A stretch of DNA of 64,000 nucleotides from Gp13-AA77 sp035578005 (GCA_035578005.1 DATJYK010000085.1:9875-73874), one strand, 5' to 3'. Positions 1 to 9,131 are shown, counted from the first letter of the stretch. Numbers and translations are program-made. The notes: a model not told the origin generated them from the letters alone.

Positions 1-981
1 CTTATATAACGTGTCGTCGGTCGAGAGCTTCCCCAGCGTGCCAGTGCCCTGGTCCATCCGCGCGGTGATGGAATCGACGTGACCCACGGTAGAGTTCACG
101 CGGTCGTAGAGTTGCTGGTCCGTCACCAGTTTGCCCAGCGTGCCCTGTCCTTTGTTGATGTTGTCAAGCAGCGTGTTCATCTTGGCAGTGATGTCTTTCA
201 ATTGGTTGTACACCGCGGGGTCGGCCATGAGGCGCCCCATCGTGCCTTGGCCCTTCTGCACATCGTCCACAAGCGCATTCAGATGATCCACGGTTGCTAC
301 GGCCTTGTCATAAAGCGTGGGATCCACCAGAAATTTACCCAGGGTGCCCTGCCCTTGCTGGAGGTTGTTCACCATCGTCTGCATGCCGTTGAGTAATTGG
401 TTCAGGCGGTTATAGAAAGTTTCGTCGTAAAGCAGCTTGCCGATGGAGCCCTTGCCCTGAGTGATCTGGTTGGTAATGTCATTCAGCCGCTGGCTGAGCT
501 GGTTTAAATTGGAAATCACATCGTTGGCGTTCTGTTCGATGCGCTTGATATCCGCCTCTTGGAGAGTCTTGATCTCACTACCGTCCTGAAGTTCAGGCTG
601 GTCTGGACTGCCGCGGGAAATGTCGATAAAGGTTTCGCCCAGGAGGCCGGCCGTGGTCTCGTTCGCGACGGAATCGGCCCGGATTTCGTGCTGAAACTTC
701 TTCGGAATGCTGAGTGCGAGCTCCACCGCGCGATTGGGATCGCGGGAATCGGAAAGGCGAACGTCCTTGATGGAGCCGGCCGGAATTCCGGCCAGGCTAA
801 CCTGCGACCCGGGGCGCAGCCCCTCGGCCGATGGGAAATAGGCGAGCAAAGTGTACTTCCGAGTGACGAATCCAATCTGGCCGCTGACGAAAAAGATGGC
901 CACGACGAGAATGATCAGCGCTACTGCCACCATGATTCCCACTCGAAGTTGAGCCCACTGGATTTCCTGTCGCTGAGGCAT
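1..981 (-). CDS. mlaD: MlaD-like MCE-domain substrate-binding protein, 3' end cut by window edge
   Basis: Periplasmic lipid-binding component of an Mla-type phospholipid ABC transporter; only the first 327 residues are inside the window. It starts at an ATG at 981. One N-terminal membrane helix (about residues 11-33, rich in V, A, I) is followed by an MCE domain (about 38-115, with the typical run SAEGLRPGSQV and GIPAGSI). The rest is helical and carries five visible copies of a G(Q/K/T)GT(L/M)GKL-x-(T/V/A)D motif about 34 residues apart, as in long MCE proteins that form helical tubes. It is the last visible gene of mlaE-mlaF-mlaD, read leftward. The family assignment is firm. Whether this is true MlaD or another MCE protein (PqiB/YebT/Mce class) cannot be settled without the missing end. 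Confidence 0.9.
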   Translation of the reverse strand, partial: MPQRQEIQWAQLRVGIMVAVALIILVVAIFFVSGQIGFVTRKYTLLAYFPSAEGLRPGSQVSLAGIPAGSIKDVRLSDSRDPNRAVELALSIPKKFQHEIRADSVANETTAGLLGETFIDISRGSPDQPELQDGSEIKTLQEADIKRIEQNANDVISNLNQLSQRLNDITNQITQGKGSIGKLLYDETFYNRLNQLLNGMQTMVNNLQQGQGTLGKFLVDPTLYDKAVATVDHLNALVDDVQKGQGTMGRLMADPAVYNQLKDITAKMNTLLDNINKGQGTLGKLVTDQQLYDRVNSTVGHVDSITARMDQGTGTLGKLSTDDTLYK

Positions 982-1059
982 TTACAATCTCGCTTTCCCG
1001 TACCGAGCAATCAAAATAACCGTCCAAATCAGAAGGCCTAACGTGCGTGGTGAAAAGCA

Positions 1060-1176
1060 TTTCAAATGGCAAAAGGCAAAGGACAAAGTTCAAATGTTCG
1101 GCCGCTGTGGCGCGATTTTTTCCGCGCGCTTCCCGGTCAGATTTGCAATTTGAACTTTGCTCTTTGCCATTTGAAC
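1060..1176. repeat. Imperfect inverted repeat between mlaF and mlaD
   Basis: Left arm 1060-1096 reads as a CAAATGG/GGCAAAGG-rich stretch and right arm 1141-1176 is its approximate reverse complement, with about 45 bases between. It fills most of the 222-base gap between mlaF and mlaD and could form a hairpin in the operon transcript. The simple purine-rich sequence looks like a dispersed intergenic repeat rather than a designed attenuator. Confidence 0.5.
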
Positions 1177-1203
1177 TGCCTTTATTGCTGTAGCAGCCGT
1201 CAG

Positions 1204-2046
1204 TCATTCAACGAATCGGCGCAGATAAGAATCGGGGGATGCAAGCAGCTCCTCGCGATTACCGCTAAAGTAGACCGACCCATCCCTGAGGACTAAAAAT
1301 TGCGTACCGCCGGCCGCCCTATCGCCGTTCTTCGCCGCTGCTGGCACGAGGCCTTGCTTCTCAGGGGAAAAGACGAAGCTCGAGACCATCAGGGCGTCCT
1401 GTATCCGGTGAGTCACAATGATGGATGTCACGTGTTGGGTGTCGCGCGATTTTACGATGAGAGTGTTAATGGTGTGTGCGGTAACGGGATCGAGCCCGGC
1501 CGTCGGCGAGTCATAGAGCATGATGGTGGGCTGGCTGCTGATGGCTCGCGCGATAGCCACCCGGCGGCGCATGCCTCCCGAGAGTTCCGCCGGCATCTTG
1601 TCGATGGCGTCTTCCATGTCCACAAAGCTCAAGACCTGCCGTACGTGCTCGCGGATCTCCGCCTCATCGTGCCCGCCTTCTTCCCGCAGCCGGTATGAGA
1701 CGTTTTCGTAGACGGAGAGCGAATCAAACAAAGCGCCCTCCTGAAATACGATGCCCATCCGCTGCCGGAAGGCGTTAATCTCGGTCTCGTGCAACGGCAC
1801 CAGGTCTTCCCCCTCGACGCGCACCTCTCCCGAGTCTGGCTTGAGCAAGCCCAAAATCAGCTTCAGCAACACGGACTTCCCGGAGCCTGATACCCCGAGC
1901 AGGACCAACGTCCCGGCCCTTGGAACCTCGAATGAGACGTCACGCAGCACGCGCTTCGCGTCGAAAGAGAGAACGACGTTGCGGAGCGCGATGGCGGGAG
2001 GCGGAGGCCGGTCGATAGCAGATGGAACGTAAGGGGATGTCGCCAC
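1204..2046 (-). CDS. mlaF: MlaF-like ABC transporter ATP-binding protein
   Basis: Cytoplasmic ATPase that would drive the neighbouring MlaE permease. 280 residues, GTG start at 2046 (the first in-frame start; a Pro-rich segment precedes the ABC fold). Walker A GVSGSGKS is at 51-58, Q-loop Q102, signature LSGGM at 155-159, Walker B IMLYD at 175-179, D-loop GLDP at 184-187 and switch His at about 213. The residue after the Walker B Asp, normally the catalytic Glu, is Ser180 (YDSPTAGLDP). The C-terminal part after residue 220 has an insertion, then a conserved LRDGSVYFSG-type end as in MlaF relatives. It sits between mlaE (upstream) and mlaD (downstream), consistent with one operon. Confidence 0.93.
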   Translation of the reverse strand: MATSPYVPSAIDRPPPPAIALRNVVLSFDAKRVLRDVSFEVPRAGTLVLLGVSGSGKSVLLKLILGLLKPDSGEVRVEGEDLVPLHETEINAFRQRMGIVFQEGALFDSLSVYENVSYRLREEGGHDEAEIREHVRQVLSFVDMEDAIDKMPAELSGGMRRRVAIARAISSQPTIMLYDSPTAGLDPVTAHTINTLIVKSRDTQHVTSIIVTHRIQDALMVSSFVFSPEKQGLVPAAAKNGDRAAGGTQFLVLRDGSVYFSGNREELLASPDSYLRRFVE

Positions 2047-2144
2047 TCAGCCTCGCGCGGAACGAACGGTTCAGGCTAACGCCTGGCCGGCTGTGTTTGG
2101 GCTGGGTTTCTCATTGCGAACCCGAAAGGACTTCCACGCAGCCG

Positions 2145-2162
2145 TTCCCGCGAAAGCGGGAA
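2145..2162. repeat. Short dispersed palindrome (TTCCCGCG-AA-CGGGAA type)
   Basis: An 18-base near-perfect palindrome in the mlaE-mlaF gap. Related copies lie at 48253-48272 and 63106-63125, each within a stretch like ATTCCCGC-nnn-GCGGGAAT. A second GC-rich hairpin (GGCCGGGGC/GCCCCGGCC) lies at about 2212-2232. These look like REP-type intergenic elements. Confidence 0.6.
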
Positions 2163-2272
2163 TCTACGAGTTCCCACACAGGGTCGAAAAACAGCCGTCG
2201 TCGCCTTGTAGGGCCGGGGCTTGCCCCGGCCAAGTCCGACCCGAGGGTCGGCCCAACCAACCGCTCCTGGTT

Positions 2273-3106
2273 TTACGCGAACCCAATCCCGATCAAGAAC
2301 TGCGTAATCAGGAAGTCCAGCATGATCACGAGGACGATGGAGACAACAACGGCCTGAGTGGTGGAGCGTCCCACGCCCTCGGTACCGCCCGTTGTGTTGA
2401 GCCCGAAGTAGCAACCCACAATCGCGATCACCAGCGCGAACACAACCGGTTTGATGAGGCCCTGCGTCAGGTCGTGATAGTCGAGGTTCTGGTATGCCGA
2501 ACTCCAATACTGGGCGGCCGTCAGGTGGGCGGTGGTGACCGCAATAAAGGAGCCTCCGATCATGGCCACGAAATCCGAGATCACGGTCAGCAGCGGCACG
2601 GTGATGAGTGTGGCATAAAGACGCGGCGCCACGAGTTTGCGCACCGGGTCAGTTCCCATGGCGCGCAGGGCGTCAATCTGTTCGCTCACCAACATGGAGC
2701 CTAGTTCCGATGCGATGCCGGAGGCGTTGCGGCCGGCGACCACAACAGCGGTCAGCACCGGTCCCAACTCGAGCACCACCGAAAGAGCCACCATCTGGCC
2801 TAGGATGCTGACCTCGCCGAAGCGCGCGAGACTTCGATAGCTTTGAAGGGCAAGGACTGCTCCAGTGAAAAAGCCCACCAGCAGGACAATCGGCAGCGAA
2901 CCCACACCGATCACGTCCATCTGCATCAAGGTGTCGAGGGGGTAGCGCGGCCTCGTAACAAGCGCGCGCGAGGCATTGGCGAGCAGGTAGCTGCCGTCTT
3001 GGATGGCAAGGACCTTGCGCTTGAGATAGCTCAAGACCCTTCCCTCTGCCCTGTAAGCGGCCGCAAGCGGTGTATCCTCCCTAACTTGGACTGTAGTCAG
3101 CGCCAC
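2273..3106 (-). CDS. mlaE: MlaE-like phospholipid ABC transporter permease
   Basis: Inner-membrane permease of the Mla lipid transporter. 277 residues from a GTG at 3106. After an amphipathic N-terminus (about 1-60) come five or six hydrophobic helices: around 68-95, 112-135 (LELGPVLTAVVVAGR, the hallmark MlaE motif), 160-190, 205-235 and the C-terminal VVVSIVLVIMLDFLITQ. The conserved segment GRNASGIASELGSM with the following EQIDALRAMGTDP is the EQ-loop expected to contact MlaF. Its length is usual for the family. It is the first gene of the mlaE-mlaF-mlaD order. No mlaB or mlaC is visible nearby. Confidence 0.94.
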   Translation of the reverse strand: MALTTVQVREDTPLAAAYRAEGRVLSYLKRKVLAIQDGSYLLANASRALVTRPRYPLDTLMQMDVIGVGSLPIVLLVGFFTGAVLALQSYRSLARFGEVSILGQMVALSVVLELGPVLTAVVVAGRNASGIASELGSMLVSEQIDALRAMGTDPVRKLVAPRLYATLITVPLLTVISDFVAMIGGSFIAVTTAHLTAAQYWSSAYQNLDYHDLTQGLIKPVVFALVIAIVGCYFGLNTTGGTEGVGRSTTQAVVVSIVLVIMLDFLITQFLIGIGFA

Positions 3107-3321
3107 GCCCGAAAGTCAAGGCGCACGTGGATCTTGCGCTCCTCGGGTTTCGAGGGCGAGCCGGTAAATCTTCAGTGATCTGACGTGTGGAGTTTATGCG
3201 CGGTCGGCAGACTGGGGCGTTAGCACATCGGCCGGACAAAGGGCGCGGCCAACTCGCGGCGTCGGTTTCCAAGTGACACCCGCTGCTGTTGCCTGTAAAA
3301 TCGGTGCCTTGAGGCCGGTTG

Positions 3322-4236
3322 ATGAGTGAAAAGTTCGTCGTCGGTTTGGTTCAAATGGCCTGTTCACCCGAGCCGGCCGCGAATCTTGAGCAGGCGCTCG
3401 ACCGCGTCCAAGAGGCCGCGCGACAGGGTGCCCGCGTGGTTTGCCTTCCCGAATTGTTCCGCTCCCAGTATTTCTGTCAAAGGGAGGATGCGGCGTTCTT
3501 CGACCTGGCCGAGCCCATCCCCGGCCCTACCACTCAGGCTCTCGCTGCTGCGGCGCAGAAGTCAGGCGTGGTGGTAGTGGCGCCTGTCTTCGAGCGGCGC
3601 GCGGCAGGGCTCTATCACAACAGCGCCGTCGTGCTCGATTCCAACGGTGAAATGCGCGGACTTTACCGCAAGATGCACATTCCGGACGATCCTTGCTATT
3701 ACGAGAAGTATTACTTTACGCCGGGCGACCTTGGTTTCCCTGCTTTTGACACTAACGTGGGCCGAATTGGCACCCTGATCTGTTGGGACCAATGGTACCC
3801 GGAGGCAGCGCGGCTCCAAAGCCTGCGTGGCGCGGGAGTCCTTTTCTACCCTACGGCGATCGGGTGGCATCCGCATGAAAAGCAGAAGTACGGTGTTGCC
3901 CAGCGCGATGCCTGGCGTACCATCCAGCGCGGCCACGCCATCGCTAATGGTGTTTATGTGGCTGTTGTCAATCGCGTAGGGCATGAAAAGCTCAAGGCCG
4001 CCGAAGGGTCAAGCAGTGAGCCGCCGGGCATTGAATTTTGGGGTTCATCGTTCATCGCAGATCCCTTCGGGGTGGTGGTAGCGGAAGCCTCGACTGACGG
4101 GGAGGAGATTCTGTTGGCTGAAGTTGATCCCCAGCGCATCGAGGACGTGCGGCGCAACTGGCCATTTCTGCGCGACCGTCGGGTGGATTCGTACTCTGGT
4201 CTGGGCAAGCGCTACTTGGATGACGAGACGCCGTGA
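3322..4236 (+). CDS. aguB: N-carbamoylputrescine amidase
   Basis: Nitrilase-superfamily enzyme that hydrolyses N-carbamoylputrescine to putrescine, CO2 and ammonia; cytosolic. 304 residues from the ATG at 3322, which has a GAGG 8 bases upstream; an in-frame TTG directly before it is less likely. The catalytic triad is visible: Glu in CLPELF (about residue 44), Lys in YRKMHIPDDP (about 119) and Cys in TLICWDQWYPE (about 156). WYPEAAR and GWHPHEK are typical of the AguB subfamily rather than beta-ureidopropionase. It overlaps the start of agmatine deiminase by 4 bases (GTGA), so the two are very likely translationally coupled and act consecutively in arginine-derived putrescine synthesis. Confidence 0.95.
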   Translation: MSEKFVVGLVQMACSPEPAANLEQALDRVQEAARQGARVVCLPELFRSQYFCQREDAAFFDLAEPIPGPTTQALAAAAQKSGVVVVAPVFERRAAGLYHNSAVVLDSNGEMRGLYRKMHIPDDPCYYEKYYFTPGDLGFPAFDTNVGRIGTLICWDQWYPEAARLQSLRGAGVLFYPTAIGWHPHEKQKYGVAQRDAWRTIQRGHAIANGVYVAVVNRVGHEKLKAAEGSSSEPPGIEFWGSSFIADPFGVVVAEASTDGEEILLAEVDPQRIEDVRRNWPFLRDRRVDSYSGLGKRYLDDETP

Positions 4237-5393
4237 AAGATTCCCCAGGCACCCCAAAGGCACATCAGCGGCGCGGCGCCTCAGCCGCGGCCTCGTCCCG
4301 CGCTCCCAATCGCAAGGTCGAAACGCCGCACCCGTCACCCGAAGAAGAGACTCCTGCGGCTTTGGGGTTTCGCTTTCCCGCCGAATGGGAGAGGCACGAA
4401 GCCACATGGATCGGCTGGCCCCACCACACCGCGGATTGGCCTGGAAAGTTTGCGGCCATACCGTGGGTGTTCGGAGAAATCGTCCGCCACCTCGTGAAGG
4501 GCGAGAAAGTACGGGTGCTCGTGCAGTCCGCGGCGCATGAGAAACGCGCCCGAGACATCCTCGATCGCGTTGGGGCTGGGGGCGACGTTGAGTTCTTCCG
4601 CATCCCGACGGATCGGGCATGGACGCGCGACTCGGGCCCGTTATTCCTAAAGCGCGATCATGAGCTGGCGATAGCGGGATTTCACTTTAACGGTTGGGCC
4701 AAGTACCGGAACTGCAGGCTCGACGCGGCTGTGGCTCGCGATGTGTCGGGCGTACTCGGGCACCGCTTCTTTCCTGTGGCGGTGAATGGCAAGAAATTCG
4801 TCCTGGAAGGTGGAGCGATTGATGGCAACGGCCGCGGCACGCTGGTGACAACAGAAGAATGTTTGCTTGACCAGCATATGCAGCCACGCAATCCTGGGCT
4901 GCGGCGCGAGGAAATCGAGAGGGTGGTCGCGGACTACCTGGGTGCCTCCAACGTGCTGTGGCTCGGACGGGGCATTGCCGGAGATGACACGCATGGCCAC
5001 GTCGACGACGTGTGCCGGTTCGTTAACCCGCGCACTTTGGTCCTCTGCCGGGAGTCGAACCAGCGTGATCCGAACTACGGAGTCTTAGCAGAGAACTGGG
5101 AGCGCGTGCAGGGGATGCACCTTGAAGACGGGTCCAAAGTCGAAGTGGCGCCCCTACCGATGCCGGCGCCAGTGTACTTCGACGGGCAACGGCTCCCCGC
5201 GAGTTACGCGAACTTTTACATCGCGAACGCGGCAGTGCTGGTGCCGACGTTTAATGATCCAAATGATCGCATCGCGCTGGGCGCCCTGGCGGAACTAATA
5301 ACTGACCGGCCCGTCCTTGGCATTCATTCTTTGGATCTGGTTTGGGGATTGGGGACGCTGCATTGCTTGACCCAGCAGCAGCCGCAACCATGA
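4233..5393 (+). CDS. aguA: Agmatine deiminase
   Basis: Converts agmatine to N-carbamoylputrescine, the substrate of the upstream amidase. 386 residues with a GTG start inside the aguB stop codon (GTGA). The conserved core begins at about residue 44 (GFRFPAEWERHEATWIGWP). DRAWTRDSGP, NGWAKYRNC, FVLEGGAIDGNG and DTHGHVDD are all present, and the C-terminal LHCLTQQQP supplies the catalytic cysteine. The first about 40 residues are polar and Ala/Arg-rich and do not look like family sequence. Either the real start is internal (no convincing one is visible) or there is a disordered N-terminal extension. Confidence 0.95.
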   Translation: MKDSPGTPKAHQRRGASAAASSRAPNRKVETPHPSPEEETPAALGFRFPAEWERHEATWIGWPHHTADWPGKFAAIPWVFGEIVRHLVKGEKVRVLVQSAAHEKRARDILDRVGAGGDVEFFRIPTDRAWTRDSGPLFLKRDHELAIAGFHFNGWAKYRNCRLDAAVARDVSGVLGHRFFPVAVNGKKFVLEGGAIDGNGRGTLVTTEECLLDQHMQPRNPGLRREEIERVVADYLGASNVLWLGRGIAGDDTHGHVDDVCRFVNPRTLVLCRESNQRDPNYGVLAENWERVQGMHLEDGSKVEVAPLPMPAPVYFDGQRLPASYANFYIANAAVLVPTFNDPNDRIALGALAELITDRPVLGIHSLDLVWGLGTLHCLTQQQPQP

Positions 5394-6033
5394 GCATTCC
5401 GCCCTTGAAGCATCATCGCCCAAATTGCGTTGCTCTGCGAGAATTCTTAGGAACTTGGAGGCGGGTTCTTGTAGACGGTGTGCAATGAACCCCACGTCGC
5501 TCAGCGAGCAAAAAAAAATGGGGGGAGAACCTCCCCCCAAGCGTCGGGTGTTGGGTCTAAAATCGCCTCCCGTCACGGCTCTGCGATACGCAGGGCCACA
5601 ACAAGAGATCGCTGTAGGCTGTGCACGCCGCGTTCCAATGCGCCACAGTGTTACAATGGACCCAGACTGAGGTCGCTAACAAATTCATTTATATACAGTT
5701 GTGATCGCAATGTGTATCGAAAACCACGGGTTTAGAACCGAACGGGGTCTTCACATTCTAGTATTCCTGGGGATTGGCTATGTGAACTTGTATCCATATG
5801 AGGGCTCGGCGGCCTTGGAATGAGTGGTCGAATCCACGCATGGCCTCCTGCAAGTCAGCCTACGAACGCGTCGGATACGAGGTTGCAGAGCAGGGGCCCA
5901 GTCTCGAGAACGCGCGTGAGACGCGCAACAAATCGTCGAGGTTGAGCCGCTGCCTCCGACCACTGGCGCAACGAAATGAGATTCGACGCGCCCAAGCTCG
6001 CCCGCATCCAATCTTGAGAATCACGAGCTTAGT
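5394..6033. other. 640-base intergenic region without a convincing gene
   Basis: Between aguA and the tyrosine phosphatase gene. It contains a strong minus-strand terminator (listed separately), an AT-rich patch at 5675-5720 that could hold a promoter, and only short open frames with no recognisable protein signature. A small RNA running leftward from about 5700 to the terminator is possible but unproven. Confidence 0.5.
5510..5538 (-). terminator. Intrinsic terminator read on the minus strand
   Basis: A perfect 8-base GC-rich stem (GGGGGGAG/CTCCCCCC, 5520-5538) with a 3-base loop is followed on the minus strand by A and then nine T residues. Read rightward it has no U tract, so it acts leftward. 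No minus-strand gene lies within 1.8 kb to its right; the nearest genes on both sides are plus-strand. Confidence 0.7.
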
Positions 6034-6807
6034 ATGATCGATATTCACTGCCATCCACTCCCGGGTGTGGACGATGGCGCTAAGTCGGTGGACGAGGCGG
6101 CTGAAATGTGCCGCATGGCGGCGAGCGATGGTATTACTCACATCGTGGCCACTCCGCACTGCAACTACGAATATCCCTTTCAGCCGAACGTGAACCAGGA
6201 AAAACTCGGCGAACTGCAGGCGGCCGTCGGGCAGGAACCTAAACTCCTTTTGGGCTGTGATTTTCATCTCTCCTACGACAACATCCGCGAGGTCACAAAG
6301 AACCGGGGCAGCTTTACCATCAACGGTGGCCGCTATCTTCTAGTGGAGTTCGAGGATCAGTTCATACCCGAGAGCATGGATCATGTCTTTTACGACTTAC
6401 AAGTGGCAGGCCTCGTCCCAATCTTGACTCATCCCGAGCGAAATGCTGTGTTGCATCGTAAGCCGGAAATGGTTTATCAGTGGGTCGCACGCGGCTGCTT
6501 GGTGCAGGTTACCGCCCAGTCTCTCACGGGCCGCTTTGGCACCACCGCCCAGCGGCTCTCCGAAATGTGGCTTGCGCGCAACCTGGTGCATTTCTTTGCC
6601 TCCGACGCGCATGACACCAAGCGCCGTCCGCCGTTGCTTTCGATATGCTACGATCGAGTCGCGGCTCAGAAGGGCAAGAGTGAGGCTGAGCGCTTATTAC
6701 GGTGCAACCAGGCGGCAGTGATCGAAGACAAGCCCTTGCCTCTTGGCCCCGAACCACTCGCTCCTCAGCCCACCAAGAGCTGGTTCTCCTGGCTGCGCCG
6801 GTCTTGA
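6034..6807 (+). CDS. CpsB/YwqE-type PHP protein-tyrosine phosphatase
   Basis: Metal-dependent (PHP fold) tyrosine phosphatase of the CpsB/CapC/YwqE family, which dephosphorylates the autokinases that control capsule or exopolysaccharide polymerisation. 257 residues. Metal ligands: DIHCHPLPGVDDG (3-15), ATPHCN (about 40-45), the Glu of LVEFED (about 109), THPERN (about 132) and SDAHD (about 189). The C-terminal about 25 residues are Pro-rich with a basic WSWLRRS-like end. No tyrosine kinase gene is in the window; the Wzz/GumC protein at 13.8-15.5 kb lacks a kinase domain, so the partner kinase must be elsewhere. Confidence 0.9.
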   Translation: MIDIHCHPLPGVDDGAKSVDEAAEMCRMAASDGITHIVATPHCNYEYPFQPNVNQEKLGELQAAVGQEPKLLLGCDFHLSYDNIREVTKNRGSFTINGGRYLLVEFEDQFIPESMDHVFYDLQVAGLVPILTHPERNAVLHRKPEMVYQWVARGCLVQVTAQSLTGRFGTTAQRLSEMWLARNLVHFFASDAHDTKRRPPLLSICYDRVAAQKGKSEAERLLRCNQAAVIEDKPLPLGPEPLAPQPTKSWFSWLRRS

Positions 6808-6890
6808 GGCGCTGCCGACCGGGTTGTTCGCCATGATTATAGGACGTTCCGCCTTCACGGGTGAGTGACAACGCGCGTCTAACAGTTTAA

Positions 6891-7151
6891 GTGTTCGCCC
6901 GCAAAATAAAGGTCGAAGTGGTTGAGCCCAAGCCGTTGCGGCCCTGTCCGCTTTCCTGGCTGGATAGCTTCGCCATGCGAAGCTTCACCGGTCGATCGGC
7001 ATTCGACGATGTCCTGCCTGCCGGCGATGGCCAACTCGAGGTTAGCTTTCGGGTGGAGTTGGAGGCGCTGCGGCAAGACATGGAAGATTGGCTCACGCGC
7101 AAGTTTGGCCAAGGCGAGCCCATACGTCTCCAATTCACCGAAGACCCTTGA
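6891..7151 (+). CDS. Small hypothetical protein (86 aa)
   Basis: GTG start, no strong ribosome-binding site. The protein is acidic in its second half, with an amphipathic segment FRVELEALRQDMEDWLTRKFG that looks like a coiled or helical region. Codon use resembles neighbouring genes (G/C third positions), which supports coding. I recognise no family. It lies downstream of the tyrosine phosphatase gene by 83 bases and could be co-transcribed. A chance open frame cannot be excluded. Confidence 0.45.
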   Translation: MFARKIKVEVVEPKPLRPCPLSWLDSFAMRSFTGRSAFDDVLPAGDGQLEVSFRVELEALRQDMEDWLTRKFGQGEPIRLQFTEDP

Positions 7152-7343
7152 GCTTTTTGGGCGTGCTTGGAACCGACTGAACGCAACGGCACCTGCCGTT
7201 AAGGCAGGCGGTGGTGGACTTACTGTTCCAGTGCGGCCAGAACTGAGCCAGCGCTCATCGCTGTGCGACAAGGACTCGCAAGAGGGAAGAGGGCGATCCA
7301 ATCGACCGCCCCCCACAGCCTGGTTGATCGAGTCCGCACGCGA

Positions 7344-9131
7344 TTAGAAGAGTCCGGGTAGGACCTGGGTGCCCTCTTGCTGGACGCTCTGCAGGCTGCT
7401 TGGGTTCAGTCCGAGCGCCTGCAGGATGGTTGGAGCCACCTGCATGGTTTCGACCGGCGTGGTTATTGTGCTAGGTGCGAGGCTCGGGTTCGAAAGCAAC
7501 ATGATGACGTTGGTGTCGTCATGTGCGAAACCACCGTGTTCCGCCAGTTTCTTGCCGCTGCCCGAGTAAGTCACGCCGATGTTAGGAGTCACCAGAATGT
7601 CTGGGGTACGGGGGTCTAGACCCGGCCCGAGTCCGGGCGCGTTGAAAAGCTGCGTAAGTCCCGGTCCCCAGAAAATCTCGCCGATGCCTGCGATATTGCT
7701 GGTTGACGGCGATTGCGTCTGAAGCATACCGACAACCTGTGAAGTGGTGCACTGGCTGTCGAGCCAGAGCATCGAGACATCATCCTCTGTCGGCCCGATG
7801 CCGGTGGGATTCGACGGGGATTCAGACTCGGGCAGGCAGCCGGAGTTGTCCGCGATGGTTGCCGGCGACGTGGTTATGGGATCGCCAGTCACAGTCGAGA
7901 TCCCCAAGTAGCGAGAGGAGTCGATGGGACTCTGGCCGTGCTTGGCCGTAATCACAATCAGCGTGGAGTTGTAGAGACCGGCGGCTTTTAGTGCAGCCAC
8001 CATCTGACCGATCGAATAGTCAACGAATTGAATCTGGCCGAGCAGCGCCGTCGTGGGTGTCCCTTGCGAGTCCAGATAGCCCCCGGTGACGGTCGGGGTC
8101 AGTGTCTTTTCGACTAGCTTTTCTCCGACGCTCACAGCCTGAAAATTCATTCCGAACAGCTCGGGTACGGGAGCCGGGGCAGAGCCGTTGTGGGTCTTAC
8201 CCTTGATTTCGTTGAGAACCGCATTCACCTTCAGCGCGTCGTAGCATTGAACGTTCTGGAAGCTATCCGTCCAGGCATTCGACGGCGACACGGCGGTCTG
8301 GTCAGGCAGAGGGTTGCAACTGGTAGATATCGCTTTTACACCTGGCAGATTTATTGGAATCGAGTTGATCTCTGGGGAGAAGTAGTCGTCCACGTTGGCT
8401 CCGTTCCCTGGGCCGGAAACCGCCGAATACGACGGATGCTTGTCTGACCAGGCAGTGTAGCCACCAGCGCCGTGCACGACGCCAAAAATGGTATTAATGC
8501 GAACGAAGTTCCACGGATAAACCGGCGCGCAGCCTTGACTCGGGTCGCGTTCCAGTTTCCTGGGGTCAATCGAGGCAATTCCGCCTTGCCCGGAGGACGC
8601 GCCTCCATTGAGCATCGTCTGGTTGATGTCGATTCCCTCATCAAACTCCGTGGTCGTTCCCGTTGGCGTCGTGTACGGCAGGCAGGCGCCCGGGCTGCCC
8701 GCTACGCCGTTCCCGGTCGTGGCGGCCGGAGGATCGAGCGACCGGTCGTAGGCAACATCGTAAAACGCTCCCACGCTGCGCGGAGATCCGCCACTCACGA
8801 TGGCCATTAAGCCGGGAAAGGAATCGGACGGCCTGGAAGTGGAAGCGTAGAGATAGTTGACGCCTGTTGGTTTCAGGCCAGCGAGATTGGGGCAGTAAGG
8901 ATTGCCTCCGTTGGCCCCGGCGATTCCGTTGGCGCAATTGATGAAATCCAGTGCGTGCATTCCGTCGATGCTGATGAGCAGGACGTGGCTCACCGTTGAA
9001 AGTTGCTGCGGCGCTGTCCGTCGCGGCGGGGGTTCGGCGCCAGGTTTGCCAGCGCCTTGAACGTTAGTAGCGATCATCAGTAGAGCGACCGAAAACGACA
9101 GCCAAAGCCTTACCCTGCGAGTACCTCTCAT
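7344..9131 (-). CDS. Secreted type I phosphodiesterase/nucleotide pyrophosphatase (alkaline phosphatase superfamily)
   Basis: Exported phospho- or sulfo-ester hydrolase. 595 residues, ATG at 9131. A signal peptide (RRVRLWLSFSVALLMIATNVQG, cleavage around residue 27) precedes a linker and the catalytic domain. Metal ligands are visible: ISIDGMH (Asp56), TSRPSDSFPG (nucleophile Ser/Thr around 100), DYSIGQMV, ITAKHGQSPID and AEHGGFAHDDTNV. The spacing fits nucleotide pyrophosphatase/phosphodiesterase-type enzymes. Several Cys pairs in the insertions (for example FINCANG, PYCPNLAG) suggest disulfides. The substrate is unknown. It stands alone. Confidence 0.88.
   Translation of the reverse strand: MRGTRRVRLWLSFSVALLMIATNVQGAGKPGAEPPPRRTAPQQLSTVSHVLLISIDGMHALDFINCANGIAGANGGNPYCPNLAGLKPTGVNYLYASTSRPSDSFPGLMAIVSGGSPRSVGAFYDVAYDRSLDPPAATTGNGVAGSPGACLPYTTPTGTTTEFDEGIDINQTMLNGGASSGQGGIASIDPRKLERDPSQGCAPVYPWNFVRINTIFGVVHGAGGYTAWSDKHPSYSAVSGPGNGANVDDYFSPEINSIPINLPGVKAISTSCNPLPDQTAVSPSNAWTDSFQNVQCYDALKVNAVLNEIKGKTHNGSAPAPVPELFGMNFQAVSVGEKLVEKTLTPTVTGGYLDSQGTPTTALLGQIQFVDYSIGQMVAALKAAGLYNSTLIVITAKHGQSPIDSSRYLGISTVTGDPITTSPATIADNSGCLPESESPSNPTGIGPTEDDVSMLWLDSQCTTSQVVGMLQTQSPSTSNIAGIGEIFWGPGLTQLFNAPGLGPGLDPRTPDILVTPNIGVTYSGSGKKLAEHGGFAHDDTNVIMLLSNPSLAPSTITTPVETMQVAPTILQALGLNPSSLQSVQQEGTQVLPGLF

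Noticed and set aside
79..396. Plus-strand open frame with internal repeats near the left edge
   Set aside because: Its repeats are the antisense image of the GQGTLGKL repeats in the MlaD-like gene.
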